Of a stretch of 64,000 nt of DNA, positions 44,089 through 53,169 are shown piece by piece. Position numbers and translations under genes: made by a program. Each line of letters opens with the position of its first letter. Position 1 is the first letter of the stretch. This stretch comes from Saccharomyces paradoxus (lineage: Eukaryota > Ascomycota > Saccharomycetes > Saccharomycetales > Saccharomycetaceae): NCBI RefSeq assembly GCF_002079055.1, contig NC_047490.1, forward strand, positions 310,001-374,000, read 5' to 3'. The notes below the pieces were generated by a model. That model was given only the letters and a program-made list of their open reading frames with translations. It did no database searches and was not told the origin of the DNA.

Positions 44089-46611
44089 ATGTCTAACCAA
44101 ATATATTCAGCGAAATATTCGGGGGTTGATGTTTACGAATTTATTCATTCAACAGGATCCATTATGAAAAGGAAGAAGGATGACTGGGTCAATGCTACAC
44201 ACATTTTAAAGGCCGCCAATTTTGCCAAGGCTAAAAGAACAAGAATTTTAGAGAAGGAAGTACTTAAGGAAACCCATGAAAAAGTTCAAGGTGGGTTTGG
44301 TAAATATCAGGGTACATGGGTCCCACTCAACATAGCAAAACAACTGGCAGAAAAATTTAGTGTCTACGATCAATTGAAACCATTGTTCGACTTTACCCAA
44401 ACAGATGGGTCCGCTTCTCCACCTCCTGCTCCAAAACATCACCATGCCTCGAAGATGGATAGGAAAAAGGCTATCAGAAGTGTAAGTACTTCTGCAATTA
44501 TGGAAACGAAAAGAAACAATAAGAAAGGCGAAGAAAACCAGTTTCAAAATAGCAAAATATTGGGGAATCCTACGGTTGCCCCAAGGAAAAGAGGTAGGCC
44601 GGTAGGGTCTACAAGAGGAGGAAGGCGAAAGTTAGGAGTCAATTTACAACGTTCTCAGAGTGATATGGGTTTTCCTAGACCAGCAATACCGAATTCTTCA
44701 ATATCGACTACGCAACTTCCTTCTATTAGATCCACCATGGGACCACAATCCCCGACATTAAGTATTCTAGAAGAAGAAAGACACGACTCTCGACAGCAAC
44801 AACAACAACAACAACAACAACAACAGCAACAGAATAATTCAGCCCAGTTCAAAGAAATCGACCTTGAGGACGGCTTGTCTAGCGATGTAGAACCTTCACA
44901 ACAATTACAACAGGGTTTTAACCAAGGTACTGGATTTGTACCCCAACAACAATCTTCATTGATACAGACACAGCAAGCAGAGTCAATGGCTACGTCCGTA
45001 TCGTCATCTCCTTCATTGCCTACGTCGCCGGGAGATTTTGCCGATAGTAATCCATTTGAAGAACGGTTTCCCGGTGGTGGCACATCTCCTATTATTGCGA
45101 TGATTCCACGTTATCCTGTAACTTCAAGGCCTCAAACATCGGATATCAATGATAAAGTTAACAAATACCTTTCAAAATTGGTTGATTATTTTATTTCGAA
45201 TGAAATGAAGTCAAACAAGTCTTTACCACAAGTGTTATTGCATCCGCCTCCACACAGCGCTCCATATATCGATGCCCCTATCGATCCCGAATTGCATACC
45301 GCGTTCCATTGGGCATGTTCTATGGGAAATTTACCCATTGCCGAAGCGTTGTACGAAGCTGGAACAAGTATTAGATCGACGAATTCTCAAGGCCAAACTC
45401 CGTTGATGAGAAGCTCGTTATTTCATAATTCATACACCAGAAGAACTTTTCCTAGAATTTTCCAATTGTTACACGAAACTGTATTTGATGTCGATTCACA
45501 GTCTCAAACAGTAATTCATCATATTGTAAAACGAAGATCAACAACACCTTCTGCTGTTTATTATCTTGATGTTGTGCTATCTAAGATCAAGGATTTTTCC
45601 CCACAGTACAGGATCGAGTTACTATTAAATACGCAGGACAAAAATGGTGATACCGCACTCCACATTGCCTCTAAAAATGGAGATATTGTTTTTTTTAACA
45701 CATTGGTCAAGATGGGTGCATTAACTACAATTTCCAATAAGGAGGGGTTAACTGCCAATGAAATCATGAACCAACAATATGAGCAAATGATGATACAGAA
45801 TGGTACAAATCAGCATACCAGTTCTTCAATCACAGACTTGAATATTCATGTTAATACGAACAATATTGATGTAAAAAATGACGTTAATTCAATGGTAATC
45901 ATGTCACCAGTTTCTCCTTCGGATTACATAACGTATCCATCTCAAATCGCGACCAAAATATCAAGAAATATTCCTAACGTAGTGAATTCCATGAAACAAA
46001 TGGCTAGCATATACAATGATCTTCATGAACAACATGACAACGAAATAAAAAGTTTGCAAAAAACTTTAAAAAGTATTTTGAAAACAAAAATGCAAGTAAG
46101 CCTTAAGACGCTAGAGGAATTAAAAGAGAGCAGCAAAGATGAAAACGACGAAGCTCCAGTCAGTGATGATTTTGAGATGTTATCTCGACTACAAGAACAA
46201 AATGTTGAGAAATTGAGAAAAAGGCTCATACGGTATAAAAGGTTGATTAAACAAAAACTAGAATATAGGCAAACGGCCCTGTTGCATAAGTTACTAGAAG
46301 ATGAAACCCAGGCTACCGCCAATAGCATAGATGACAACGATAATAATGTACTAAAAAGGTTAGAATTAGCTCAAGAATTGACAATGTTGCAATTTCAAAG
46401 GAGAAAACAGTTGGATTCCCTACTGAAGAAATTTGAAGACAATGCCAAGATTCATAAATATAGACGGATTATCAGGGAAGGGACAGAAATGAATATCGAA
46501 GAAGTAGATAGTTCGCTGGATGTAATACTACAGACATTGATAGCCAATAATAATAAAAATAAGGGCGCAGAACAGACTATCACAACCTCAAACGCGAATA
46601 ATCATGCATAA
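44089..46611 (+). CDS. MBP1: MBF DNA-binding subunit Mbp1
   Basis: DNA-binding subunit of MBF (with Swi6), which activates G1/S genes through MCB elements (ACGCGT). From the ATG at 44089 the product is 840 residues; S. cerevisiae has 833. The APSES/KilA-N winged-helix domain is about 1-100 (SGVDVYEFIHSTGSIMKRKK, DDWVNATHILKAANFAKAKR). An AT-hook-like KRGRP core lies at about 167-171. Residues 236-248 are 13 glutamines, an expansion relative to S. cerevisiae. Ankyrin repeats cover about 390-545 (HTAFHWACSMGNLPIAEALY, NGDTALHIASKNGD). The C-terminus is helical and binds Swi6. The frame is open upstream but without an ATG. Confidence 0.97.
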   Translation: MSNQIYSAKYSGVDVYEFIHSTGSIMKRKKDDWVNATHILKAANFAKAKRTRILEKEVLKETHEKVQGGFGKYQGTWVPLNIAKQLAEKFSVYDQLKPLFDFTQTDGSASPPPAPKHHHASKMDRKKAIRSVSTSAIMETKRNNKKGEENQFQNSKILGNPTVAPRKRGRPVGSTRGGRRKLGVNLQRSQSDMGFPRPAIPNSSISTTQLPSIRSTMGPQSPTLSILEEERHDSRQQQQQQQQQQQQQNNSAQFKEIDLEDGLSSDVEPSQQLQQGFNQGTGFVPQQQSSLIQTQQAESMATSVSSSPSLPTSPGDFADSNPFEERFPGGGTSPIIAMIPRYPVTSRPQTSDINDKVNKYLSKLVDYFISNEMKSNKSLPQVLLHPPPHSAPYIDAPIDPELHTAFHWACSMGNLPIAEALYEAGTSIRSTNSQGQTPLMRSSLFHNSYTRRTFPRIFQLLHETVFDVDSQSQTVIHHIVKRRSTTPSAVYYLDVVLSKIKDFSPQYRIELLLNTQDKNGDTALHIASKNGDIVFFNTLVKMGALTTISNKEGLTANEIMNQQYEQMMIQNGTNQHTSSSITDLNIHVNTNNIDVKNDVNSMVIMSPVSPSDYITYPSQIATKISRNIPNVVNSMKQMASIYNDLHEQHDNEIKSLQKTLKSILKTKMQVSLKTLEELKESSKDENDEAPVSDDFEMLSRLQEQNVEKLRKRLIRYKRLIKQKLEYRQTALLHKLLEDETQATANSIDDNDNNVLKRLELAQELTMLQFQRRKQLDSLLKKFEDNAKIHKYRRIIREGTEMNIEEVDSSLDVILQTLIANNNKNKGAEQTITTSNANNHA
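44794..44832 (+). repeat. CAA/CAG trinucleotide repeat in MBP1
   Basis: Thirteen consecutive Gln codons (CAG, nine CAA, CAG, CAA, CAG), within the disordered linker between the DNA-binding domain and the ankyrin repeats. Pure CAA blocks suggest slippage growth. Confidence 0.95.
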
Positions 46612-46926
46612 AACACATAAGTGGAAGAATTTTAGAAGAATCTTACATGTATCAATATATCAAAAAATGGATAAAACAATGAGATAATATTTTTTTATTT
46701 CTTCTACCTAAGTAAAAAGCTACATAAGGATCAACCTTTTTTCTTTATTTTCTTTATTTTTTTTATTTTTCATTTTCAATTACAAACAACTAAGACATAA
46801 CAGTAAGCAGAGCTTATTTCTGTGCGTGTTTTCTTCTTTTTATAATGAGGAGATATTGGCTAAAATAAAATTAACAAAAACAGATGAGTGATATAGATTA
46901 TATTCATTACAGTTCGTTTTCCTAAC
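46612..46926. other. Convergent MBP1/PSA1 3' flanks
   Basis: AT-rich gap with poly(T) runs (46735-46775, TTTATTTTC-type). Nothing else was seen. Confidence 0.4.
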
Positions 46927-48012
46927 TCACATAATAATAGCTTCCTTTGGAACATTATCGGAGATAGACTTATGAGGTAGGACTTTACCACCGTTGATGT
47001 AGATTTCGTCTTTAACTTCAACGTCGTCACCTAAGACAGTGACACCTTCCAAACGGCACCATTGTCCAACGGTAGAGTTCCAACCTACGATAGTAGATTT
47101 GACCAAAGAGTGATTCTTGATAGTAGAGTTGCACAAAACAACAGATCTGGTGATTCTGACACCGTCACCGATGGTAACGTTAGGACCAATAACCACGTCT
47201 GGACCAATCTTAGCGGTAGAGGAAATCTTAGCGGTTGGGTCGATCAAGGCATTACCAACAATGTTGGCACCTGTAGCCAATTTTTTTGGTTGTCTCTTGG
47301 CCAAAGAGTTCAAATAAAGAACGGTACCAGACAAGAAGTCCTTTGGTTGACCAACGTCCATCCAAAAACCTTCCAAATCGAAGGAATATAGTTGCTTTTC
47401 CTCGACCAAGATTGGGAAAGTTTCCTTTTCAATCGAAGTTGGCTTCATTTCAATCAAGTCAATGACTTCTGGGTTCAAGATGTACAAACCTGCGTTAATT
47501 CTGTTACCGACAAATTCCTTTGGCTTTTCAACGAATCTATCAATTAAGTTTGGAGTGGCTATATCATGGACAATGACACCGTATTTAGAAGGTTCGTCGA
47601 CCTTGGTAGCAACAATGGTACCTTTACCCCCGTGAGCTTTGTGGAAGTCGGCCAATTCCTTGAATGGATATTCGCAAATGACATCTGAGTTCAAGACGAA
47701 AAATGGAGAGTTGTCCTTTTTCAAAACATCTTCAGCCAATTTCAATGGACCGGCAGTACCTAATGGTTCAGTTTCCACAGAGAAAGTGATGTTAACACCA
47801 TATTCCTTTTCGTACTTCTTCAAAGTCTCCACCATGACTTCTGGTCTGTAGTTAACAGCAAGAACAATGTCAGTGACACCAGCGTTGGCTAAAGCCTCGA
47901 TTTGATGAAGAATCATTGGTCTGTTACCGAATTCGACCAATGGCTTTGGAACGGTTAAAGTTAAAGGTCTCAATCTGGTACCGTAACCACCGACTAAAAT
48001 TAAACCTTTCAT
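46927..48012 (-). CDS. PSA1: GDP-mannose pyrophosphorylase
   Basis: Makes GDP-mannose from mannose-1-phosphate and GTP for glycosylation, GPI anchors and cell-wall mannan; essential and also called SRB1 or VIG9. The 361 residues equal the known length. The nucleotidyltransferase signature [18 protein letters not shown] is at residues 8-25, with [18 protein letters not shown] in the sugar-binding part. The C-terminal part (about 245-361) is a left-handed beta helix of hexapeptide repeats ([17 protein letters not shown]). Strong codon bias indicates high expression. SCB and MCB elements upstream fit the known G1 peak of this gene. Confidence 0.97.
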   Translation of the reverse strand: MKGLILVGGYGTRLRPLTLTVPKPLVEFGNRPMILHQIEALANAGVTDIVLAVNYRPEVMVETLKKYEKEYGVNITFSVETEPLGTAGPLKLAEDVLKKDNSPFFVLNSDVICEYPFKELADFHKAHGGKGTIVATKVDEPSKYGVIVHDIATPNLIDRFVEKPKEFVGNRINAGLYILNPEVIDLIEMKPTSIEKETFPILVEEKQLYSFDLEGFWMDVGQPKDFLSGTVLYLNSLAKRQPKKLATGANIVGNALIDPTAKISSTAKIGPDVVIGPNVTIGDGVRITRSVVLCNSTIKNHSLVKSTIVGWNSTVGQWCRLEGVTVLGDDVEVKDEIYINGGKVLPHKSISDNVPKEAIIM

Positions 48013-48285
48013 TTTTCAGTTATGTATATATTATTTGTTGAAGTTGTAGCTTGTCTTATGCTGATAATATTTTGTTTGTATATTTAACAAAATATTTTGG
48101 ACAGAAGAAAAGAGTTAGCGAATGTAAAGTAGTTTGCACACTTGATGAACGATATCAAAGTCAAAGAGGTGAAAACAATATAGACAAGAAAACAAGAAAA
48201 AAAACGTTGGGTGAAGAAAAGAGGACTATGTGAAACTTTTAGCAATAATGTGAAACCTCTACTATATATATGTTTACAAGAGCGC

Positions 48286-48293
48286 CACGAAAA
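48286..48293 (+). promoter_or_regulatory. SCB element (CACGAAAA) upstream of PSA1
   Basis: CGCCACGAAAA contains a perfect Swi4/Swi6 (SBF) site, 274 bases upstream of the PSA1 ATG and just behind its TATA-like sequence. A second SCB-like site on the other strand is at 48541-48548 (reverse complement CGCGAAAA), and an MCB ACGCGT is at 48734-48739. Together they suggest G1/S control. Confidence 0.6.
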
Positions 48294-49753
48294 AAAGGAA
48301 AAAAGAAAACAAAGCGAGAAAGCACCAGCTTGCTCATTACCGGTCGGCTGTGGTTCTGTGTCTGTTCGTCTGTTTGTTTGTTTGTTTATTGCTGCGCTGT
48401 TCATGCTGAAAAACGACAAAAAACAAAGAAAAAAAAAGTTTTTCAGAGATTGAGATAAAAATAAACGTGGTGGCTCCCGAGGCATTTCTAGCTAGCCAGT
48501 AAGTACACCGTGGCCGTTTCTTTTGGCGTTTTTATTTTTGTTTTCGCGTTCTTTACTGCTGCCAGTGACGTGGCGTGGGCAGTTCAGGCAGCGGTGGTAA
48601 AGCTATAATCAGCGTTGCAAGAGAGGAAGAAAGTGGCCGATTTGGTGCGTTATCCAAGGGTCTTGCGTTTAGTCTTGTTTTTACCCAGCACGCGGTAAGA
48701 GAGATCGGATGCAGCGTGAAGAATGCTGACTGCACGCGTTTCGAAATTGGAGTTCTAGGAGATATTGTGACTTGGGCTTGGCTCGATCGACAATGCGTAT
48801 GGTCGCCTTTAAAATCGTACTGGGTAGAATGTTTGTGCGCAGGACGCGAAGTGGTTAAAAAGACTTGTAGTTGCGGATATGCAACCAAGTTTAGGCTTTC
48901 TCCGTGTAATGTTTAAGGTGAAAAAGCAATCCTTAGAAACGTGGAAAAAATAGAGCCTTGCACAGGCGAGCCGCCAAAACATATCTATAAACGTAAAATA
49001 GTTTTCGATTGCTTTTTGTTTGTATGGCTTCAGTGCTGCCACTTGACGGATTATCGTAGGCAAGAGAGACCGATTATTTGATGCTCACTGGAGAAGTAGA
49101 AACGGTGTTTGGTCCTTACAAAGGTGGATGTTCTGCTGCCACCAACATAAGCCCTGGTCGCCTCATACGTTCTCTCTATTTTAATAAGAAAAGAAAAGCA
49201 CGCCTAAGAAGTTTCCACGTTGTAGCTGCGGCACGCAAATGCATAGAAAGCACATAGTAGTAACTCTAACATGCGATCTTAATACAGACGATTACATAAA
49301 AGTGTCACTAATGGCAAGGGATCTTGAGTTTATAATCAGAGAAAGCTACCAACTGGTTTCATAAAAATATGAAAAACATACATTCTTCTAGCTTATTAGA
49401 ATTTCTTTAATTTACCGTCGTCATATTACTCCTCGTAATGTATGGGTGGTCTGTACACCTTTATTTTTTTTTTCATTTGGCAAACCTGCAATGCATAATG
49501 GAATGATAAGGGAATGAGTAACAGACGGGAAGCAAATGCGAACACAAAAAATATCCAATTGATATATTGTTGTAAAGGGCATTGCGTAGCCATTTATTAT
49601 CGCAGCGGCCCTAGTGGAACAAAAATCGAGACAGTGAATCGACGTTAACACTCCTTGAACAATGGAGTACCAGGAAAGGCAATTTTTCCCTTTCAGCGTA
49701 AATCACTTTCCATCAGGTGTTTTAATCTTGCCTAATATGAAGGAAAACCAGAA

Positions 49754-49930
49754 ATGACTTTGCTGGAAAAGAACACAGCATTAGGAACTATAGCTGACAC
49801 GATTAAAGGTGTCAAAGAAGCGGTGAGTAGCTCCTTAGACAACAGCAATCGTCCTCGGTTGGAAACGTGCGATATTTCAACAAGGATAGTTTTTTTCGGC
49901 AGGCGTTTGACATTTCTTGGTGAGAAATAA
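49754..49930 (+). CDS. Unassigned 58-residue open frame (doubtful)
   Basis: ATG-initiated frame encoding MTLLEKNTALGTIADTIKG and so on, ending in TAA at 49928-49930. The first 30 residues have a balanced, helix-forming composition (VKEAVSSSL) that looks more protein-like than the surrounding frames; the second half is basic. I do not recognise it. It lies alone in the long PSA1 upstream region. It might be a small gene, the remnant of a lost gene or chance. Confidence 0.2.
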   Translation: MTLLEKNTALGTIADTIKGVKEAVSSSLDNSNRPRLETCDISTRIVFFGRRLTFLGEK

Positions 49931-50132
49931 ACAATCTCTATAAATTACTCGAGGTTTTGTCTATATTTCAGATTTTTTGTACGCAACAACTGTTCCATTC
50001 TCCTTTCCTGCTGTGGTCAAAATGGTGACATATGATCTTCTAAATAACCGGTATTCGAGTGCTTGAAGCCGAACTGCTAGCTTTGCCTCGCATCACTTGC
50101 TAAACAGCTCGCTTAACATTTCCTTTATTCTG

Positions 50133-50218
50133 TTATAAGTACAATCATATGCAAACGTATGCAATCAGATTGTTATTATAGCAACCATGTGAATATTGAT
50201 GAGCCGCTTGTTCCAAAA
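50133..50218 (-). mobile_element. Probable Ty4 LTR (tau) fragment, fossil
   Basis: Read on the minus strand from about 50218, the sequence resembles the start of the Ty4 LTR as I remember it (TGGAAC-type start, then GGTTGCTAT and AACAATCTGATTGC). The far end cannot be fixed. It is an eroded, old fragment with no internal element. The family call rests on partial recall. Confidence 0.4.
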
Positions 50219-50404
50219 GTCATATAATGGTCTTTTGATTCAAGGTGGAGTGTTAGTGTGTCTTTTGGCAAATAGAATATTATTGAGTCATTGTCATTCT
50301 ATCTGCCCAGGATCAAAAGAGACATTCCTGCATGATGCAACGAACGGTTTGCTACTATAACATCAATAAATAACACCGTATAAAGCTAAGTAATGGGTTA
50401 ATAT

Positions 50405-50951
50405 TGAGATTAGTGTTGGAATTCCATTTTTATAAGGACAACATTTCTTCATTCGTTTTATATGTGTAATTGATTATCCTATTGGAATACCAATCTTTGC
50501 ATTTCAGCTTCCACTAACTTGGATGACTGTTTCTCGTCATTTATGTCACCTTTTTACATCGCATGTGATAATTGTTGGAATGAAATTCTAATATCATCTA
50601 TTATTAGTAGTATATTATCACATGCGGTGTAAGAGGATGGCATAAAGATTGAGAAACGGTCATCCAATCTAATGGAAGCTGAAATGCAAGGATTGATAAT
50701 GTAATAGGAAAATGAATGACAACGTATAAAAGGAAAGAAGAGAAAGTAATAACATTATGTAGAACTATCGATTCCATTTTGTGGATTCCTATATTCTCGA
50801 GGAGAACTTCTAGTATATTCTGTATACCTAATATTATAGCCTTTAGTAACAATGGAATCCCAATAATTATCGAATCATTCACCCAATTCTCAATAATTAA
50901 CCACTAATATGAATACCAGTCCATAGATGATAGTCGGTTCTTATTATAACA
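50405..50951 (-). mobile_element. Older Ty1/Ty2-type solo LTR (delta), interrupted by a younger one
   Basis: Two parts of one minus-strand delta-type LTR, 50405-50572 and 50898-50951, flank the younger LTR at 50573-50892. On the minus strand it begins TGTTATAATAAG and contains the delta block AGTGGAAGCTGAAATGCAA. Together the parts make about 220 bases, shorter than a full delta, and no flanking duplication is visible, so it is clearly the older insertion. It is a non-coding fossil. Confidence 0.72.
50568..50897 (+). mobile_element. Younger Ty1/Ty2-type solo LTR (delta) with 5-base target duplication
   Basis: LTR 50573-50892 (320 bases) starts TGTTGGAATG and ends ATTCTCA. It contains typical delta blocks such as GGAAGCTGAAATGCAAGGAT and GAGGAGAACTTCTAGTATAT. 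It is flanked by perfect ATAAT copies (50568-50572 and 50893-50897), the 5-base target site duplication of Ty integration. No internal Ty sequence remains, so it is a solo LTR left by LTR-LTR recombination. The intact duplication makes it the youngest insertion here. Confidence 0.88.
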
Positions 50952-51046
50952 TTGTGAATCGTTGAGTTGACAACTAGTTGCTTCCACAAGACGGCATATT
51001 AGGTTGCCTAAGCTTCCCTGGTATTACTTAGAGAAGTAATAAACCA
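50952..51046 (+). mobile_element. Ty3 LTR (sigma) fragment, fossil
   Basis: The block GTTGACAACTAGTTGCTTCC and the later GGTATTACTTAGAG resemble the 3' part of the sigma LTR as I recall it. The end lies about 15 bases before the first base of mature tRNA-Lys, the place where Ty3 integrates (the Pol III start site). The older delta appears to have inserted into it, so this is probably the oldest layer. It is degraded and non-coding. Confidence 0.6.
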
Positions 51047-51061
51047 CTTTCGAAGAACTCA

Positions 51062-51157
51062 TCCTTGTTAGCTCAGTTGGTAGAGCGTTCGGCTTTTAAG
51101 CGTATTTGCTTAAGCAAGGATACCGAAATGTCAGGGGTTCGAGCCCCCTATGAGGAG
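51062..51157 (+). tRNA. tK(UUU)D: tRNA-Lys(UUU) with 23-base intron
   Basis: Mature halves fold into a standard cloverleaf. The acceptor stem is TCCTTGT with ATGAGGA plus discriminator G. The D arm carries the A box GCTCAGTTGGTAGAGCG, the anticodon stem is TTCGG/CCGAA, and the T arm carries the B box GGTTCGAGCC. The anticodon TTT is at 51095-51097. The intron 51099-51121 begins one base 3' of the anticodon, as always in yeast. It reads lysine AAA/AAG codons. The T-rich TTCTTTCTTTTTT (51158-51170) is the Pol III terminator. Upstream Ty fossils are typical of yeast tRNA genes. Confidence 0.97.
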
Positions 51158-51170
51158 TTCTTTCTTTTTT
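51158..51170 (+). terminator. Pol III terminator of tRNA-Lys
   Basis: TTCTTTCTTTTTT directly after the mature tRNA end; the final run of six T is sufficient for Pol III termination. Confidence 0.85.
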
Positions 51171-51292
51171 ATATAGTTTTCAACCAGTAATTATAATGTA
51201 ATCACAAACAATGTTACAGAAACAAGTGCAATTTATTGGCATTATTTATAAGCTATGAATTTGAATAATAAACGTAGCAACTTTTTGTTTTT

Positions 51293-52753
51293 TTAAATTC
51301 TAAGTTTTCTACTTTTTAATTTCCAAAACACCACTGCTGAAAGAATAGCGGATGCAACGAATGCGACACTGCTGTACTTGTAGACAGCTGAAATGCAAGA
51401 CGAATTCCGCAGATCTCCACCACCGCTCATACAGCGAGAATCGTAAAATTTGGCATACAACATGCAAAATATCATAGAACCTATCGCAGGTGCAATTAGT
51501 AGGCTACCATAAACGGTCCCGAATGAACGTTCGCCCCATACTAACAACACCAACGTCGGGTAAACAGTGAACAACCCACCATATACGACTCCAACCAACG
51601 ATCCGGTAGGTACTAACCCCCAGGATGATGCCGAAGAAGTCATTTTCAATAAAAACAGCTGTGCGCATACTCCTGATGAAAGGAAAGTCAATAGAATCCA
51701 TTTAATTGATATTTTCTTCTTGGCGAAAAAATCTGCTACTATGCCTGTGAGTAGCCTTGTAAAAGTAGAAGATAATGCATATGTGGATAACAACTTTGTA
51801 GATAGGGTTGGCGCATCGACTTGGAGTAGCAGATTAGTTAGTGATCCCATGTTGGCAATAAACATCTCGAGTGGCCCCAGCGATAACATAATTGACACCG
51901 CTAGGATATATGTCACAGGATCGCTAAATATTCTTAACATCGTCTGGACAAACTTCTCCTGAACATGGCTGTTTCGTTCTAACAGTGGTGATTGTTCAAC
52001 GTCAGCTAGATCATCCAGCCGTTTTTGGTTATCTTGTTCTTCATTGAAATGCAAAAGTGATACCACGCTGGTAGCTATCCATGCAAGTAGCCCAATGACA
52101 ACATAAACCAAGGCAAATGTTTGAAATACTCTTCCCAAATTTAAATCATTATCGGACGAAGAAGAGGATACGTCATAGGACCAGAACCATTTGATTCTTA
52201 ATAGTTGGGAACCGACTACAGAAGAAATACCATAACATGTAGTTGGCAAACTAATCGATAGCAGCTTTGTACGAGGATATAGCTTCGTGCATGTCAATAA
52301 AGCGCTAAAGTATAGTGCACTTGTTGATATACCTATCAAAATAAAACAAATTATTGACAGATTAAATGATGAGTCACCATTCCCTTCGAGGGATAATTCC
52401 GGATGATTAAAGACGTAAGCCAGATATGAATAACTAGGTATAAATCCTATAATGGCTAGAAGACTTAAGGTAATGGGGCCATGGGAATCAGCGATCATTC
52501 CCAGTATTGGTGGCGTTAAGTACATTCCCAAATTAGTCATACTAGCGATGGTGTTGATTTGCCATGACGAATAATTTAAATGTTTCTGCCATGGTTGAGA
52601 GTAAAGTGATATCAAAGTAATAAAACCAGCTGACACCGCAGATAATAGCGAAAAGATGTATGCGATACGATGTGATGACTGGAGAGACAAAACATGGGGT
52701 AGCAGTAAGCGCGCATGGTATGATAGATAGTGCTCCACCTTTGATAGAGGCAT
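51293..52753 (-). CDS. MCH1: Monocarboxylate-transporter-like membrane protein Mch1
   Basis: Major facilitator superfamily protein of the yeast MCH group, similar to mammalian monocarboxylate permeases; in yeast it localises to the vacuole membrane and its transport substrate is unproven. The 486 residues match the known length. About 12 hydrophobic spans are visible, six before and six after a polar central loop (about 245-285, NEEQDNQKRLDDLADVEQSP). The N-terminus has no cleaved signal. The ATG at 52753 gives MPLSKVEHYLSYHARL. The tRNA-Lys lies immediately beyond its 3' end. Confidence 0.95.
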   Translation of the reverse strand: MPLSKVEHYLSYHARLLLPHVLSLQSSHRIAYIFSLLSAVSAGFITLISLYSQPWQKHLNYSSWQINTIASMTNLGMYLTPPILGMIADSHGPITLSLLAIIGFIPSYSYLAYVFNHPELSLEGNGDSSFNLSIICFILIGISTSALYFSALLTCTKLYPRTKLLSISLPTTCYGISSVVGSQLLRIKWFWSYDVSSSSSDNDLNLGRVFQTFALVYVVIGLLAWIATSVVSLLHFNEEQDNQKRLDDLADVEQSPLLERNSHVQEKFVQTMLRIFSDPVTYILAVSIMLSLGPLEMFIANMGSLTNLLLQVDAPTLSTKLLSTYALSSTFTRLLTGIVADFFAKKKISIKWILLTFLSSGVCAQLFLLKMTSSASSWGLVPTGSLVGVVYGGLFTVYPTLVLLVWGERSFGTVYGSLLIAPAIGSMIFCMLYAKFYDSRCMSGGGDLRNSSCISAVYKYSSVAFVASAILSAVVFWKLKSRKLRI

Positions 52754-53169
52754 GTTTTGCGCTTGGAAAACGTTTGTTGGTATAAAATAATATCAAAGAG
52801 AACTACTCTTCATAAAACTTTAGAGGTTGCTTCTTAAATAGTTGTCTCTGTTATCTTCTATTTACACATTTATAGCGGTTTTCTTGTAGGGCGAAAAGAA
52901 AGGTTTTAATTTCCGGAATGACGTGAAAAGCCGCTAACATGGAAAGACTTAGTCAACTATGGAAGCAAGACTAAAAGATAAATCAAAAGAAAGGTGTCTT
53001 AACACGGTATACATTTTTCGAAATTATGAATTATAAATTTTTTATTTACGTTTGTAAAATATAGTGATTTTATTCCTTCTTTTTTCCTCTTTCCTTCGTT
53101 TTCTTGACTTCATACTTCATTTTTTGTTTGACTTCTTTTTGCGTTACGAAACCTGATAAGTTAAAATCT
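52754..53169. promoter_or_regulatory. MCH1 upstream region and PBP4 3' flank
   Basis: Holds the minus-strand MCH1 promoter. It is AT-rich, with pyrimidine tracts at 53070-53110. No operator or RNA gene was recognised. Confidence 0.35.

Larger units (their letters stand above)
48013..51061. other. Long gene-poor region upstream of PSA1
   Basis: Three kilobases without a confident protein gene, several times the usual yeast intergenic length. The left part (48013-48750) is the PSA1 promoter with a TATA-like ACTATATATAT (48260-48270), an SCB and an MCB. The middle (48750-50100) holds only short frames, including an ATG frame of 58 codons (49754-49930). The right part (about 50130-51046) consists largely of LTR fossils ending against tRNA-Lys. 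I found no snoRNA boxes. Confidence 0.6.

Noticed and set aside
48575-48916. 113-codon frame in the PSA1 upstream region
   Set aside because: It starts with GTG, overlaps a similar frame on the opposite strand, and has no recognisable features.
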